A DNA stretch of 64,000 nt from Clostridioides difficile (GCA_012955965.1 JABBZI010000017.1:25834-89833); one strand, 5' to 3'. Positions 34,562-44,283 are shown, numbered from the stretch's first letter. Made by a program: numbers and translations. The notes: generated from the letters alone by a model not told the origin.

Positions 34562-35482
34562 ATGATATATACATTAACTACGAATCCTGCAATAGACATG
34601 AATATATCTACTAATGGTATAAAGAGTAAATTAGTAAATCGTACATCGAATGCTATATATTCTCCTAATGGAAAAGGTCTAAATGTATCATTTGTACTAG
34701 GTCATTATGGTATAGAATCTAAGATATTAGGTTTTTTTGGAGGATTCTCAGGAAGATATATAGTTGAAGAAAGTGAAAAGAGAGGGTTTGATGTATTACC
34801 AACTTGGGTAGAAGATACGACTCGTATAAATATATTTTTAAATGATGGAAGTGATGAGTTTAAGTTTGTTAACTCTGGCTCATATGTAAATGAAAAACAA
34901 AAACTAGATATGTTGGAGAAGATAGAGTCTTTAGAAGATATAAGTCATCTATCAATAAGTGGTAGTCTGCCACCTGGAATTGATGATAATTACTATGAAG
35001 ATATATTTAGGATTTGTAAAAATAAAAATATAAAAATAATACTGGATATAAGTTCACCAAAGTTAAAGGAATTACTACAATATAATCCATATTTGATAAA
35101 ACCAAATGATGAAGAAATCAAAGATATATTTGGAATTATTGTAAGAGATGAAGAAGATATTAAAGATGTACTTAAGTTACTACACTTGAAAGGTGCTCAA
35201 AATATCTTATTAACCTTAGGGGAAAAAGGTTCTTATTTTTATAATGGAAAATCAATTTATTATGCTAGTACTCAACCTGTTACAGTTGTTAGCTCTGCTT
35301 GTGCAGGAGACTCTGCATTGGCTGCTTTTTTGAGTATATGGTTGGAAAATCAAGAAGATATTGAAAATGCATTAAAAAGGTCATCAGCAACAGGAGCAAG
35401 TGTAGCTGAAAGTAATGGTATAGGTAATTTGGAAAATGTAGAAGATTATATAAAAAATATAAAAGTTAGAAAGGTGGTATAG
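34562..35482 (+). CDS. 1-phosphofructokinase / tagatose-6-phosphate kinase (PfkB family)
   Basis: Cytoplasmic hexose-phosphate kinase of 306 residues. PfkB signatures are present: the N-terminal SPNGKGLNVSFVLGHYG (about 38-54) and the C-terminal ACAGDSALAAFLS (about 248-260) with the catalytic aspartate in AGD. The MIYTLTTNPAIDM start is that of FruK/LacC-type kinases. It is 2 bases upstream of a fructose-class PTS and followed by a class II aldolase, giving uptake as the 1-phosphate, phosphorylation to the bisphosphate, and cleavage. Whether fructose, tagatose or another ketohexose is used cannot be decided here. Confidence 0.88.
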   Translation: MIYTLTTNPAIDMNISTNGIKSKLVNRTSNAIYSPNGKGLNVSFVLGHYGIESKILGFFGGFSGRYIVEESEKRGFDVLPTWVEDTTRINIFLNDGSDEFKFVNSGSYVNEKQKLDMLEKIESLEDISHLSISGSLPPGIDDNYYEDIFRICKNKNIKIILDISSPKLKELLQYNPYLIKPNDEEIKDIFGIIVRDEEDIKDVLKLLHLKGAQNILLTLGEKGSYFYNGKSIYYASTQPVTVVSSACAGDSALAAFLSIWLENQEDIENALKRSSATGASVAESNGIGNLENVEDYIKNIKVRKVV

Positions 35483-35484
35483 AA

Positions 35485-37416
35485 ATGGGTAAGAGGATGA
35501 TTTTAGGTGTAACAGGTTGCCCAACTGGGATAGCTCATACTTTTATGGCAGAAGAAGCACTAAAAAAAGCTGCCAAAGAATTAGGTTGTGATATAAAAGT
35601 TGAAACGAATGGAGCTATAGGAGTAGAAAATAAACTAACAGCAAAAGATATCGAAATGGCAGATGCAATAATAGTGGCTTGTGATAAAAACGTTGATATG
35701 GATAGATTCAATGGAAAGCCAGTAATAGAAGTACCTGTCAAAGAAGGCATACACAAAGCTAGTGAGCTTATACAAAGGTGCATTGATGAGAAAGTACCTA
35801 TTAGAAAAGGAAGTACATCAAGTAGCAAACTTAAAGAAGAAGGTAATTTATCATTTGGTCAAAAGTTATATAAGGACTTAATGAATGGTGTATCCCATAT
35901 GTTACCTTTAGTAGTAGCAGGTGGAGTACTAACTGCCATATCATTTTTGTGGGGTATTTATTCATTTGACCCAAATTCAGAACAGTATAATCAGATAGCA
36001 GCTACATTAAAATCTGTTGGTGGATATTCTATGAATTTGATGGTTCCTGTATTAGCAGCGTTTATAGCTCAATCTATATCAGGAAGACCTGGTATGTTAG
36101 CAGGTCTTGTTGGAGGAATGATATCATTTGACACAGGTTCAGGATTTTTAGGTGGAATTATAGCAGGATTTTTAGCAGGTTACTTAGTAAATTTATTTGT
36201 ACATATATTAAGAAAATTACCAAGACAGTTAGAAGGTCTTAAATCAATTTTTATAATTCCTATAGTCAGTGTAGGTTTTGTTGGTATAGTTATGTTATTA
36301 CTTGGAGGGCCATGTTCAGCACTTAACAATGCTATGATGAGCTTCCTTTCAGGGTTACAAAACTCAAGTCCTATAATATTAGGAATCGTAATAGGTTGTA
36401 TGTCAGCATTTGATATGGGAGGACCAGTAAATAAAGCAGCATATGTAACTGGAACTATGCTTCTAGGACAAGGAAACTATTTATTTATGGCAGGTGTATC
36501 TGCAGCTTGTATAACACCACCACTAGTAATAGCAATAGCATCTACTTTATTTAAAAATAGATTTACAGAAGAAGATAGAGCAGCAGGGTTAATTAACTAT
36601 ATACTAGGTAGTACTCACATAACAGAAGGAGCAATACCTTTTGCAGCAAAGAATCCATTAAAAGTGTTGCCAGTACTTATGATTGGTTCATCAATATCAG
36701 CAATTTTAACTTATATAATGAAAATAGAAGTACCAGCTCCACATGGAGGATTTCTGGTTCTAGGATTAGTCAATAAGCCACTTTTATGGGTAGGGTGTAT
36801 ATTGTTAGGTTCATTAGTAGGAGCCATACTTTATATGTTGGTTACACCTAAAGTAGTAGATAACAAAACTACTACAGAAAATACAACTGAAATCAAAGAT
36901 GAAAATAGACATAAAAGCACAGATAACATTACAAGATTGGAAAACGTATCTAATGGCATAACTTTATATGATGAAGAAACAGTAGTTTTAAATGTTAAAG
37001 GAAAAAAGAAAGCAGATGTAATTGATGAGATGGTTGAAATACTTGATAAATCAGGTATTCTTTCAGATAAGAATAAATTTAAAAAAGAAATTTATAAGAG
37101 AGAAGAAATATCGTCTACAGGCTTTGGTATGGGGATAGCGATACCACACGCAAAAACAGATGCAGTAAAAATACCACGTGTAGCAGTAGGTATATCAAAA
37201 GAAGGTTTTGATTTTGAATCAGAGGATGGAAGTCTAGTACATATTATATTTATGATAGCAGCGACAGATAATGGTGATAATTTACACTTAAAGACATTAT
37301 CTCAACTATCTTCAAAGTTAATGCATGAAGAATTTTTAAATGAGTTACTAAATAGTAAGACAAGTAGAGAAATAGTATCAAAATTGAATAATGAAGAAAT
37401 CAGTATAAGTATATAG
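35485..37416 (+). CDS. PTS fructose-family transporter subunit EIIBCA
   Basis: Inner-membrane PTS permease, 643 residues, order B-C-A. The EIIB-Fru domain (1-105) has the phospho-cysteine C12 in GVTGCPTGIAHTFMAEEAL. The EIIC domain runs from about 125 to 455 (GGPVNKAAYVTGTMLLGQGN and the HITEGAIPFAAKNP motif). An acidic linker leads to a C-terminal mannitol/fructose EIIA domain (about 490-640) with GMGIAIPHAKTD, the phospho-histidine. It imports a ketohexose as its 1-phosphate. Located between its kinase and aldolase with almost no spacing, under the upstream RpiR regulator. Confidence 0.93.
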   Translation: MGKRMILGVTGCPTGIAHTFMAEEALKKAAKELGCDIKVETNGAIGVENKLTAKDIEMADAIIVACDKNVDMDRFNGKPVIEVPVKEGIHKASELIQRCIDEKVPIRKGSTSSSKLKEEGNLSFGQKLYKDLMNGVSHMLPLVVAGGVLTAISFLWGIYSFDPNSEQYNQIAATLKSVGGYSMNLMVPVLAAFIAQSISGRPGMLAGLVGGMISFDTGSGFLGGIIAGFLAGYLVNLFVHILRKLPRQLEGLKSIFIIPIVSVGFVGIVMLLLGGPCSALNNAMMSFLSGLQNSSPIILGIVIGCMSAFDMGGPVNKAAYVTGTMLLGQGNYLFMAGVSAACITPPLVIAIASTLFKNRFTEEDRAAGLINYILGSTHITEGAIPFAAKNPLKVLPVLMIGSSISAILTYIMKIEVPAPHGGFLVLGLVNKPLLWVGCILLGSLVGAILYMLVTPKVVDNKTTTENTTEIKDENRHKSTDNITRLENVSNGITLYDEETVVLNVKGKKKADVIDEMVEILDKSGILSDKNKFKKEIYKREEISSTGFGMGIAIPHAKTDAVKIPRVAVGISKEGFDFESEDGSLVHIIFMIAATDNGDNLHLKTLSQLSSKLMHEEFLNELLNSKTSREIVSKLNNEEISISI

Positions 37417-37427
37417 GAGGATGAATT

Positions 37428-38297
37428 ATGGCATTAGTGACAACTAAACAAATATTATTAGATGCACAAGAAGGACATTATGCAGTGGGTGCATTTAATG
37501 TTGAAAATATGGAGATGGTTATGGCAGTAATAGAGGCAGCTGAGGAACTTAAATCACCTGTAATACTACAAACAACACCTTCAACAATAAAGTATGCAGG
37601 GCTAGAATATTATTTAGCAAATGTAAAGGTAGCATCAGAAAAGGCAAGTATCCCTGTAGCAATGCACTTAGACCACGGTTCAAGTTTTGAACTAGCTATG
37701 CAAGCACTTAGAGTTGGATATACTTCTATTATGATTGATGGTTCTCATGAAAGTTATGAAGATAATATTTCAATATCCAAATCTGTTGTAGATGCATGTA
37801 TGCCTTCAGATATACCTGTTGAAGCTGAATTAGGTAAAGTTGGAGGTAAGGAAGACGACTTAGATGGTGGAGATGGTGGAGCATACACAGACCCATTAGA
37901 AGCAAAAGAGTTTGTAGAGAGAACGGGAGTATCATCTCTAGCAGTAGCAATAGGTACAGCACATGGTCTATATAAAGGAGAACCAAAGCTTGATTTAGAT
38001 AGATTATCTGAGATTAGAGAAGTGGTATCAGTTCCATTAGTGTTACATGGTGGGTCTGGAATACCAGATGAGATGATTAAAGAATCTATAAAAAGAGGAA
38101 TTTGTAAGGTTAATTATGCAACAGAATTAAGAATTGCTTATAGTAATGGAGTTAAGGATGTACTTAATTCTGACCCAGAAGTGATTGACCCTAAGAAGTA
38201 TGGTAAAAAAGGTTTAGATTCAGTTAAAGAGTTTGTTAAGAGTAGAATGGAAGTTTGTGGATGTGTAGGAAAAGCACTAGGAACAGTAGAGTGTTAA
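37428..38297 (+). CDS. Class II ketose-1,6-bisphosphate aldolase (fructose/tagatose)
   Basis: Cytoplasmic zinc aldolase of 289 residues that splits a ketohexose bisphosphate into DHAP and glyceraldehyde 3-phosphate. Zinc ligands lie in AMHLDHGSS (about 78-86), in the AIGTAHGLYKG loop and in VLHGGSGIP. The EAELGKVGGKEDD segment is common to GatY/KbaY and FbaA. RBS AGGAGG; 11 bases after the PTS gene, last in the operon. It is closer in feel to the short GatY/FBA group than to long FBA types; specificity for tagatose versus fructose is not decided. Confidence 0.9.
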   Translation: MALVTTKQILLDAQEGHYAVGAFNVENMEMVMAVIEAAEELKSPVILQTTPSTIKYAGLEYYLANVKVASEKASIPVAMHLDHGSSFELAMQALRVGYTSIMIDGSHESYEDNISISKSVVDACMPSDIPVEAELGKVGGKEDDLDGGDGGAYTDPLEAKEFVERTGVSSLAVAIGTAHGLYKGEPKLDLDRLSEIREVVSVPLVLHGGSGIPDEMIKESIKRGICKVNYATELRIAYSNGVKDVLNSDPEVIDPKKYGKKGLDSVKEFVKSRMEVCGCVGKALGTVEC

Positions 38298-38590
38298 TAA
38301 AAGAAAATAATTTTATGAACATTTGAGATAAAGTTATATACAATTACAGAAAAATTAAGAAATAAAATAGAGAAGATTTAGTGTATATTTATTTAACTAA
38401 ATAACTAGTTCTTCAAGTATCTAGATAAATCTAGTTAAAACATATTATACAAGTTTTAAAGTTATAATTGTATTAGAATGTAGAAAGGATTTTGTAGATA
38501 AGTCAAATAATCCTAACAAGTATAAAGACTAAATTTATAGTTTAATAGTAGATTAAAATAAACAATTGAATATGTATAACATAGATATAC
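38298..38590. other. Non-coding AT-rich stretch after the aldolase gene
   Basis: No ORF or convincing RNA structure seen apart from a short CTAGATAAATCTAG palindrome near 38420-38435. The operon's terminator lies at its end. Confidence 0.4.
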
Positions 38591-38629
38591 AAAAAGAGAT
38601 ATTGAATTTTTCTGCAATATCTCTTTTTT
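38591..38629 (+). terminator. Intrinsic terminator of the ketohexose operon
   Basis: AAAAGAGATATTG pairs perfectly with CAATATCTCTTTT and is followed by TT, about 300 bases after the aldolase stop. It is also A-flanked, so it could stop the convergent ECF gene. Confidence 0.75.
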
Positions 38630-38760
38630 GGTAATAAATTAGATAATTAAATTAATTTAAATACTATCTAATTAAATTTTTAATATTAAGGTCTAATAAA
38701 AAATATTATACAAAAATAAATCTATGACTTTATTAATAAATCATATGTACAAATACTTCA

Positions 38761-39327
38761 TTAAGACGAACTAGACGTATTTCTACGATATTGACTTATA
38801 AAACCTTTAGGCATTTTACTTATAAAATATACAACCATAATGCAAGATAAAGGCTTGTCAACTATATTGCTTAGAATTCTTGGAAAGAATGCAGCAGTAA
38901 ATATCTCCTGCCCAGACTGAACTAAAAAACCAACCAATAAATCAGCACCACTTCCACTCAAGCCACCAAACAATAAAACTGAAATAGGAGTACCAATTAA
39001 AGGACAAACAATAGCTAAAATTATTCCTGTGATAATAGCCTTTTTATAATCAAAACCTTTTTTCTTAGAAACATAACCAACAATAAGACCAAGAGCAATG
39101 TTTACAAGGGCAAAAGGAATATTTGTAGGTCCTGATATAACACCTAAAACTAAATTTGTACATCCACCAATAAGAGCACCCCAAAAAGGACCTAAGACAA
39201 CAGCCCCAAGTACAGTACCAACTGTATCTAAAAATAATAATGGTATGTTTATCATAGATATAAATATACCTAATACAATGTTAATGACTATACACATTGA
39301 AGAAAATGTGATTTTTTTAGTATTCAA
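38761..39327 (-). CDS. ECF transporter S component ('CD3073 family')
   Basis: Inner-membrane substrate-capture protein of 188 residues with about six helices. The hydrophobic pattern, GAVVLGPFWGALIGGCTNLVLG (described here as the GPFWGALIGG loop, about 46-55) and a short polar C-terminus fit ECF S components, which deliver vitamins or nucleobase-like compounds through the shared EcfA-A'-T module. No energising subunits are in the window, as for group II systems. Start is TTG at 39327 with TAGGAGG upstream. It is divergent from a TudS-like desulfidase. I remember this family being named after C. difficile CD3073; the ligand is not known to me. Confidence 0.82.
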   Translation of the reverse strand: MNTKKITFSSMCIVINIVLGIFISMINIPLLFLDTVGTVLGAVVLGPFWGALIGGCTNLVLGVISGPTNIPFALVNIALGLIVGYVSKKKGFDYKKAIITGIILAIVCPLIGTPISVLLFGGLSGSGADLLVGFLVQSGQEIFTAAFFPRILSNIVDKPLSCIMVVYFISKMPKGFISQYRRNTSSSS

Positions 39328-39491
39328 TTATAATACCTCCTAAAAAATGTATACATTTATCATATTATAGATTATAAAAGATTACTAATTGTATATTTCT
39401 ATATAGAATATTACAAATATAGAGCAAATAAATAATATAATTAGCAAAATATGTAGTATTATTAAAATTAAGAATAACTAAGGAGATTATT

Positions 39492-40013
39492 ATGAAAAGA
39501 AATAGAGAGATAGTAGTGGTATGTCATTGTATATTAAACTGTAACTCCAAAGTAGAGGGTTCATCAGAATTTAAAGGTGCACAAAATATAGCAGTAAATT
39601 TAATAAATAATGGATATGGACTAATTCAACTACCATGTCCAGAGATAATTATGTATGGAATAAATAGGTGGGGGCATGTAAAAGAACAGTTTGATAATAG
39701 TTTTTTTAGACAACAATGTAGACAAATGTTAGTACCTTATATAATGCAGTTTGATGAATACTTAAAAAATAATTACAATATAAAAAGTATTATAGCAATA
39801 GATGGTAGCCCAAGTTGTGGTTATAATAAGACTTGTAGTTCTGAAAAATGGTTTGGTGAATTGTGTGGTTGTACTGATTTGAAGAATAAAATAAATGATG
39901 TACAATTAGTAAATGGCAAAGGAATTTTTATAGAAGAGTTAGAAAAATTACTTAATGAATACAACTTGAATATACCAATAGTTGGATTTAATGAAGCTGA
40001 AGAAGGAAAATAA
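39492..40013 (+). CDS. TudS-related putative [4Fe-4S] desulfidase ('CD3072 family', DUF523-like)
   Basis: Cytoplasmic 173-residue protein. Conserved cysteines appear in CHCILNCNS (about residues 11-19), LPCPE (about 52-56) and GSPSCG (about 105-110), the three-cysteine pattern that holds a [4Fe-4S] cluster in thiouracil desulfidase TudS, where a free iron removes sulfur from a thiolated base. RBS AAGGAG gives the start. Divergence from an ECF S component suggests that the imported compound, perhaps a thiolated base or other thio-compound, is desulfurised here. The family is firm, the substrate is inference. Confidence 0.82.
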   Translation: MKRNREIVVVCHCILNCNSKVEGSSEFKGAQNIAVNLINNGYGLIQLPCPEIIMYGINRWGHVKEQFDNSFFRQQCRQMLVPYIMQFDEYLKNNYNIKSIIAIDGSPSCGYNKTCSSEKWFGELCGCTDLKNKINDVQLVNGKGIFIEELEKLLNEYNLNIPIVGFNEAEEGK

Positions 40014-40153
40014 ATATATTTTTAGATAGTATGATAACTATTTACTATTAAAAGAGTATTGAATACCTATAATGATATAAATGAATTTATAAAATGATTA
40101 TTTATATAAATTAAATTTGTAGTAATTTTAAAATTAAAAGAATAAAACTCTTG

Positions 40154-40188
40154 AAGATACTAGTTTAGTAAAGCTAGTATCTTTTGTT
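40154..40188 (+). terminator. Intrinsic terminator after the desulfidase gene
   Basis: AAGATACTAGTTT pairs with AAGCTAGTATCTTTT across a short loop and is followed by TTTGTTT. Confidence 0.75.
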
Positions 40189-40438
40189 TCGCCATAAAAT
40201 CTATCAATTATATCAAAAATATGTATGAATTAATCAAATTACTAACAAATTCAAATTATATCCATTGCTATTATAGAATGATTTAATACATATGGGTCAG
40301 TACAATAAAAAGACTACTAGAAATATATGATTTGTTATACTTTCTAATTATGAGAAACTAAAAAAATATAAATTAAAATAAATTTAAGACATTAAAAAGT
40401 ATTATCTTTTATCAAATTGGAAAATTACGTTAAATTAT
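40189..40438. other. Non-coding AT-rich stretch upstream of the alpha-xylosidase promoter
   Basis: No gene or RNA structure recognised. Confidence 0.35.
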
Positions 40439-40476
40439 GGAAAACGATTGACAAATGGAGTCAAATAAAGTATATT
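40439..40476 (+). promoter_or_regulatory. Promoter of the alpha-xylosidase/PTS operon with cre-like site
   Basis: TTGACA (40448-40453), a 17-base spacer and TATATT (40471-40476). GGAAAACGAT at 40439-40448 overlaps the -35 and is identical to the 10-mer upstream of xylB at 47017; it resembles a CcpA site. Confidence 0.75.
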
Positions 40477-40484
40477 ATTGGTAA

Positions 40485-40499
40485 GTTAGTTTAATGTAC
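40485..40499 (+). promoter_or_regulatory. XylR-type operator at the alpha-xylosidase operon
   Basis: GTTAGTTTAATGTAC starts 8 bases after the -10 and shares GTTAGTTTAAT-TAC with the palindromic operator at 46950 in front of xylB. The position at the transcription start fits repression. Confidence 0.65.
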
Positions 40500-40560
40500 A
40501 AATAAATGATGGTATAAAGTCATTTACATCAACTCATATATTAGAGTAGTTGACCTAACA

Positions 40561-40570
40561 GTACATTAAA
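40561..40570 (-). promoter_or_regulatory. Inverted copy of the XylR operator core
   Basis: GTACATTAAA is the exact reverse complement of TTTAATGTAC at 40490-40499, 61 bases upstream. It may be a second repressor half-site or one arm of a leader RNA stem. Confidence 0.45.
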
Positions 40571-40604
40571 TATAACACTATATCATCTATTTAGGAGGGT
40601 GGCT

Positions 40605-42683
40605 GTGGTAAGAATATTTGAAGATTATATTGAAAAAAGATTTGACAATGAACTATTGCGAATAGAAGCATGGGGAAAAAATTCTTTACGTATCAGGTCA
40701 TTTGTAGACCAAAATTTTGTTGACGAAAACTATGCTCTTGACGAAAAACCTAAGTTAAATAAAGACGATATTATAATTAATAAAAATGAAGATGGTAGTG
40801 TAGTCATTAAAAATGGGAAAATAAAGGCTGTCTTAGACCATAGAGATAGAATTACTTTTTACAATGATAAAAATGAAATATTATTGAAAGAGTATATCCG
40901 ATTAAGAGCTGTAAAACATGATGATGGTGGAGAAGATGTAGGTACAATTGAAATTACCAAAGATTTTAACTCTACTCTTAAATTAAAATCAAGAGAATAT
41001 CGACCAAGTTACAATGGTGATTTTGAAGTAACTACTAGATTTGAGTCTGAGCCTTCTGAAAAGGTTTTTGGAATGGGACAATATCAACATAAATTTTTAG
41101 ATTTAAAGAATACTGTACTGGAATTGGCTCAAAGAAATTCTCAAATATCAGTTCCTTTTTATATTTCTAGTTTGGGTTATGGATTTTTATGGAATAATCC
41201 AGGGATTGGAAAAGTGTCTTTTGCCAAAAATATGACAGAATGGAAGATGTTTTCTACAAAATTTATAGATTATTGGATTACTTGCGGAGAAAGTCCAAAA
41301 GAGTTAAACAAAAATTATTCTCAAGTCACAGGGACTGTCCCTATGATGCCTGAAAACCTTTTGGGGCTATGGCAAAGTAAATTAAGATATAGAACTTCAG
41401 AAGAAGTTTTAGATGTTGTGGAAGAATACTCTAAAAGAGGAATTAAACTTTCATCAATTGCAATTGATTATTTTCATTGGCCTAAGCAAGGTGAATATAA
41501 ATTTGACCTAGATTATTGGAAAAATCCTAAAGAATTAGTTAGGAAACTAAAAGAAGAGTATTCAGTAGAGCCAATGGTATCTGTATGGCCTACAGTTCAA
41601 AGTGATGCAGAAAATTACAATGATTATTTAGAAAATGGTTATCTAGTTAATGTTAATCGTGGTGTCAGAATGACAATGCAAATTCAAGGAAATACAGTAT
41701 TTGTAGACATGACAAACAGAAACGCAAGGGACTATGTTTGGGATAGAATAGATAAGAATTATAAACAACTTGGAATTAATTATTATTGGTTAGATGTAGC
41801 TGAACCTGGATATTCTGTTTATGATTTTGATAACTATAGATATAAAAAAGGAAATGTTTTAAGTTGTGGTAATATTTATCCTATTGATTATTTAAAAATG
41901 ATTTATCATGGTTTACATGATGATACAGAGTCTGTTGTAACTCTTGTAAGAGGGGCTTGGGCAGGAGCTCAAAAGTATGGAGCTTTGGTATGGTCTGGTG
42001 ATATTGATTCTAGTTTTGAAGCTTTTAATAATCAAGTAAATACAGGATTAAATATGGGACTAGCAGGTATACCATGGTGGACTACAGATATTGGAGGTTT
42101 CCATGGAGGAAATCCTAAAGACCCAGAATTTAGAGAGCTTATGGTAAGATGGTTTCAATATGCTACTTTTTCACCAATTTTGAGAATGCATGGAGATAGA
42201 TTACCTCATAGCAAACCATTATCAAATAAAGGTGGAGGTTCAATGGTAACTGGAGCTCCTAATGAGATATGGTCTTATGGTGAAGAAGTTGAAACAATTC
42301 TTACAAAGTTTATCAGAATTAGAGAAAGTATAAAAACTTATTTATCAAAATTGATGAAAGAAGCTCATGAAGAAGGAACACCAGTTATGAGAACTTTATT
42401 TTATGAATTTCCTGAAGATGATAAAGCTTGGGAGATTGATAATACATATATGCTTGGAGATGAAATCTTGGTTGCTCCAATAATGAATTATAAAGATAGA
42501 AGTAGAAAAGTATATTTGCCAAAAGGATATACATGGGAAAATATCTTTAGTGGGGTTAGTTATGAAGGTGGAAAAGTTTATGAAATTGAATACCCTCTTG
42601 AAGAAATTCCTATATTCTTAAAGCAAAATTCTAAGTATAACTTTGAAGAGTTAAAAAATATTTTGAGTGAGGTGAAATCATAA
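40605..42683 (+). CDS. Alpha-xylosidase, glycoside hydrolase family 31
   Basis: Cytoplasmic retaining alpha-glycosidase of 692 residues, similar in length to XylQ/YicI. The nucleophile is D397 (YYWLDVAEPGY) and the acid/base is D466 (VWSGDID). No signal peptide is present, so the substrate must be imported. I start at the GTG at 40605 with AGGAGG 6 bases upstream; the in-frame GTG at 40599 touches the RBS. It overlaps the PTS EIIC gene by 1 base. It lies in one cluster with the XylR repressor and xylBA, as XylQ does in the isoprimeverose locus of Lactobacillus pentosus. Alpha-xyloside cleavage releasing xylose is the best reading; alpha-glucosidase is the alternative. Confidence 0.85.
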   Translation: MVRIFEDYIEKRFDNELLRIEAWGKNSLRIRSFVDQNFVDENYALDEKPKLNKDDIIINKNEDGSVVIKNGKIKAVLDHRDRITFYNDKNEILLKEYIRLRAVKHDDGGEDVGTIEITKDFNSTLKLKSREYRPSYNGDFEVTTRFESEPSEKVFGMGQYQHKFLDLKNTVLELAQRNSQISVPFYISSLGYGFLWNNPGIGKVSFAKNMTEWKMFSTKFIDYWITCGESPKELNKNYSQVTGTVPMMPENLLGLWQSKLRYRTSEEVLDVVEEYSKRGIKLSSIAIDYFHWPKQGEYKFDLDYWKNPKELVRKLKEEYSVEPMVSVWPTVQSDAENYNDYLENGYLVNVNRGVRMTMQIQGNTVFVDMTNRNARDYVWDRIDKNYKQLGINYYWLDVAEPGYSVYDFDNYRYKKGNVLSCGNIYPIDYLKMIYHGLHDDTESVVTLVRGAWAGAQKYGALVWSGDIDSSFEAFNNQVNTGLNMGLAGIPWWTTDIGGFHGGNPKDPEFRELMVRWFQYATFSPILRMHGDRLPHSKPLSNKGGGSMVTGAPNEIWSYGEEVETILTKFIRIRESIKTYLSKLMKEAHEEGTPVMRTLFYEFPEDDKAWEIDNTYMLGDEILVAPIMNYKDRSRKVYLPKGYTWENIFSGVSYEGGKVYEIEYPLEEIPIFLKQNSKYNFEELKNILSEVKS

Positions 42684-43462
42684 TGGAACCACAATTATGG
42701 CAATTATTATTAATAGTAGTATATGGATTTTTTATAAACTATGAAAAAAATTCAACAATGTTTGGAACATATCAACCAGTAACAGCAGGTTTTATTACTG
42801 GTCTTATCTTAGGTGATATAAACACAGGTTTATATATCGGAGGTACACTACAACTATTATCATTAGGTATTAGTAATTTTGGTGGAGCATCAATACCTGA
42901 TTATCAGACAGCAAGTATAGTAGCAACATTTATAACTATTACAACTAAACAAGACGCATCTGTAGGAATCTCTATAGGTATTCCAGTTGCTTTATTGATG
43001 GTACAATTAGATGTTCTTAGAAATACTATTGGTATATGGCTAGTTCATAAAGCAGAAGATGGAGCTAGAAAAGGAAATTATAAAAATATAACATATATGC
43101 AAATGTTAGGAGTATTACTAACAGCAGCTACAACAGGAATTCCAGTTGCTCTATCTGTAATATTTGGACCTTCTTTAATTAACACAATTTTAAAATATAC
43201 ACCTGAATGGTTAACAGGTGGTTTAACAGTAGCTGGAGGATTACTTCCAGCAGTAGGAATAGGATTATTACTTAGATACCTTCCTGCTAAAGAGTATTTT
43301 AGTTATTTAGTAATTGGTTTTGTTTTAGCAGTATATATGAAAGTACCATTGTTAGGTGTAGCTTTAATTGGAGGAGCAATTGCACTTATAATTTACAAAA
43401 AGAATGTAGAAAATCAAGCACAACATTATACTGTGGTAGGAGGTATGGATGAAGATGAGTGA
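42683..43462 (+). CDS. PTS mannose/sorbose-family EIIC
   Basis: Inner-membrane channel subunit of 259 residues. The N-terminus with FGTYQPVTAGFITGLILGD and the GLYIGGTLQLLSLGISNFGG segment (about 20-70) are typical of mannose-class EIIC. It starts within the GH31 stop codon and overlaps EIID by 14 bases, so C, D, B and A are translated together. It should carry the sugar that the alpha-xylosidase cleaves, presumably phosphorylating it. Confidence 0.92.
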   Translation: MEPQLWQLLLIVVYGFFINYEKNSTMFGTYQPVTAGFITGLILGDINTGLYIGGTLQLLSLGISNFGGASIPDYQTASIVATFITITTKQDASVGISIGIPVALLMVQLDVLRNTIGIWLVHKAEDGARKGNYKNITYMQMLGVLLTAATTGIPVALSVIFGPSLINTILKYTPEWLTGGLTVAGGLLPAVGIGLLLRYLPAKEYFSYLVIGFVLAVYMKVPLLGVALIGGAIALIIYKKNVENQAQHYTVVGGMDEDE

Positions 43463-44264
43463 TAATGTATCAGTAAATAAATCAAATGAAAAAGTTAAAA
43501 AAAGTGTTTTATGGCGTTGGTTTTTCACGAGTTCTGTCTCTTCAAATTACGAGAAGATGCAAGCTTTAGCATATTGTTATGCAGTGCTGCCATTTTTAAA
43601 GGTAGTATACAAAGATAATCCAGAGAAACTTCAAAATGCTGTATTAAATCATTTACAATTTTTTAATACGAATCCATGGGTTGCACCTTATATTTTGGGT
43701 ATTAATGTAGCTATGGAGGAATTATCAAGTGAAGATACTGAAGAGGCTGTTACTTCAATTAAAACAGGATTGATGGGACCAGTAGCAGGTTTAGGAGATA
43801 GTTTATTTGTTGTTATTCCATGGACAATTTTTGGAGCAATAGCAGCTAATATGGCGATAGATGGAAGTCCATTTGGAATCCTGCTATGGATTGCAGTGAG
43901 TGTAGCATTAAAATTATTAAGTATACCATTATTTAATGCTGGATATACATCAGGTACTAAGCTAATATCTTCAATTGAAAAAAGTTTGAAGATTTTAACT
44001 GAAAGTACATCTATTTTAGGATTAATGGTGGTAGGTGCATTAATACCATCTGTAGTAAAAGCTAATGTTGCTTTGAATTTTCAACAAGGCGACTTTACAA
44101 TGAAAGGTCAAGAAATATTAGACCAAATTATGCCTGGACTAGTTCCTGCAATTTTAGTTTTAGTTGTGTATTGGGCTCTTAAAAAGAATGTAAAGCCTAT
44201 ATACTTAATTTTAGGTGTAATGGTTGTTTCAATAATTTTATATGCATTAGGTATTTTAAAATAA
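43449..44264 (+). CDS. PTS mannose/sorbose-family EIID
   Basis: Membrane subunit of 271 residues that partners EIIC. Recognisable elements are WRWFFTSSVSSNYEKMQALA near the N-terminus, the FFNTNPWVAPYILG and GLMGPVAGLGDSLF segments and a C-terminal hydrophobic helix. GGAGG (43438-43442) sets the ATG at 43449, inside the end of EIIC. Confidence 0.92.
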   Translation: MKMSDNVSVNKSNEKVKKSVLWRWFFTSSVSSNYEKMQALAYCYAVLPFLKVVYKDNPEKLQNAVLNHLQFFNTNPWVAPYILGINVAMEELSSEDTEEAVTSIKTGLMGPVAGLGDSLFVVIPWTIFGAIAANMAIDGSPFGILLWIAVSVALKLLSIPLFNAGYTSGTKLISSIEKSLKILTESTSILGLMVVGALIPSVVKANVALNFQQGDFTMKGQEILDQIMPGLVPAILVLVVYWALKKNVKPIYLILGVMVVSIILYALGILK

Positions 44265-44283
44265 GGAAAGGGTGATATTAGAT

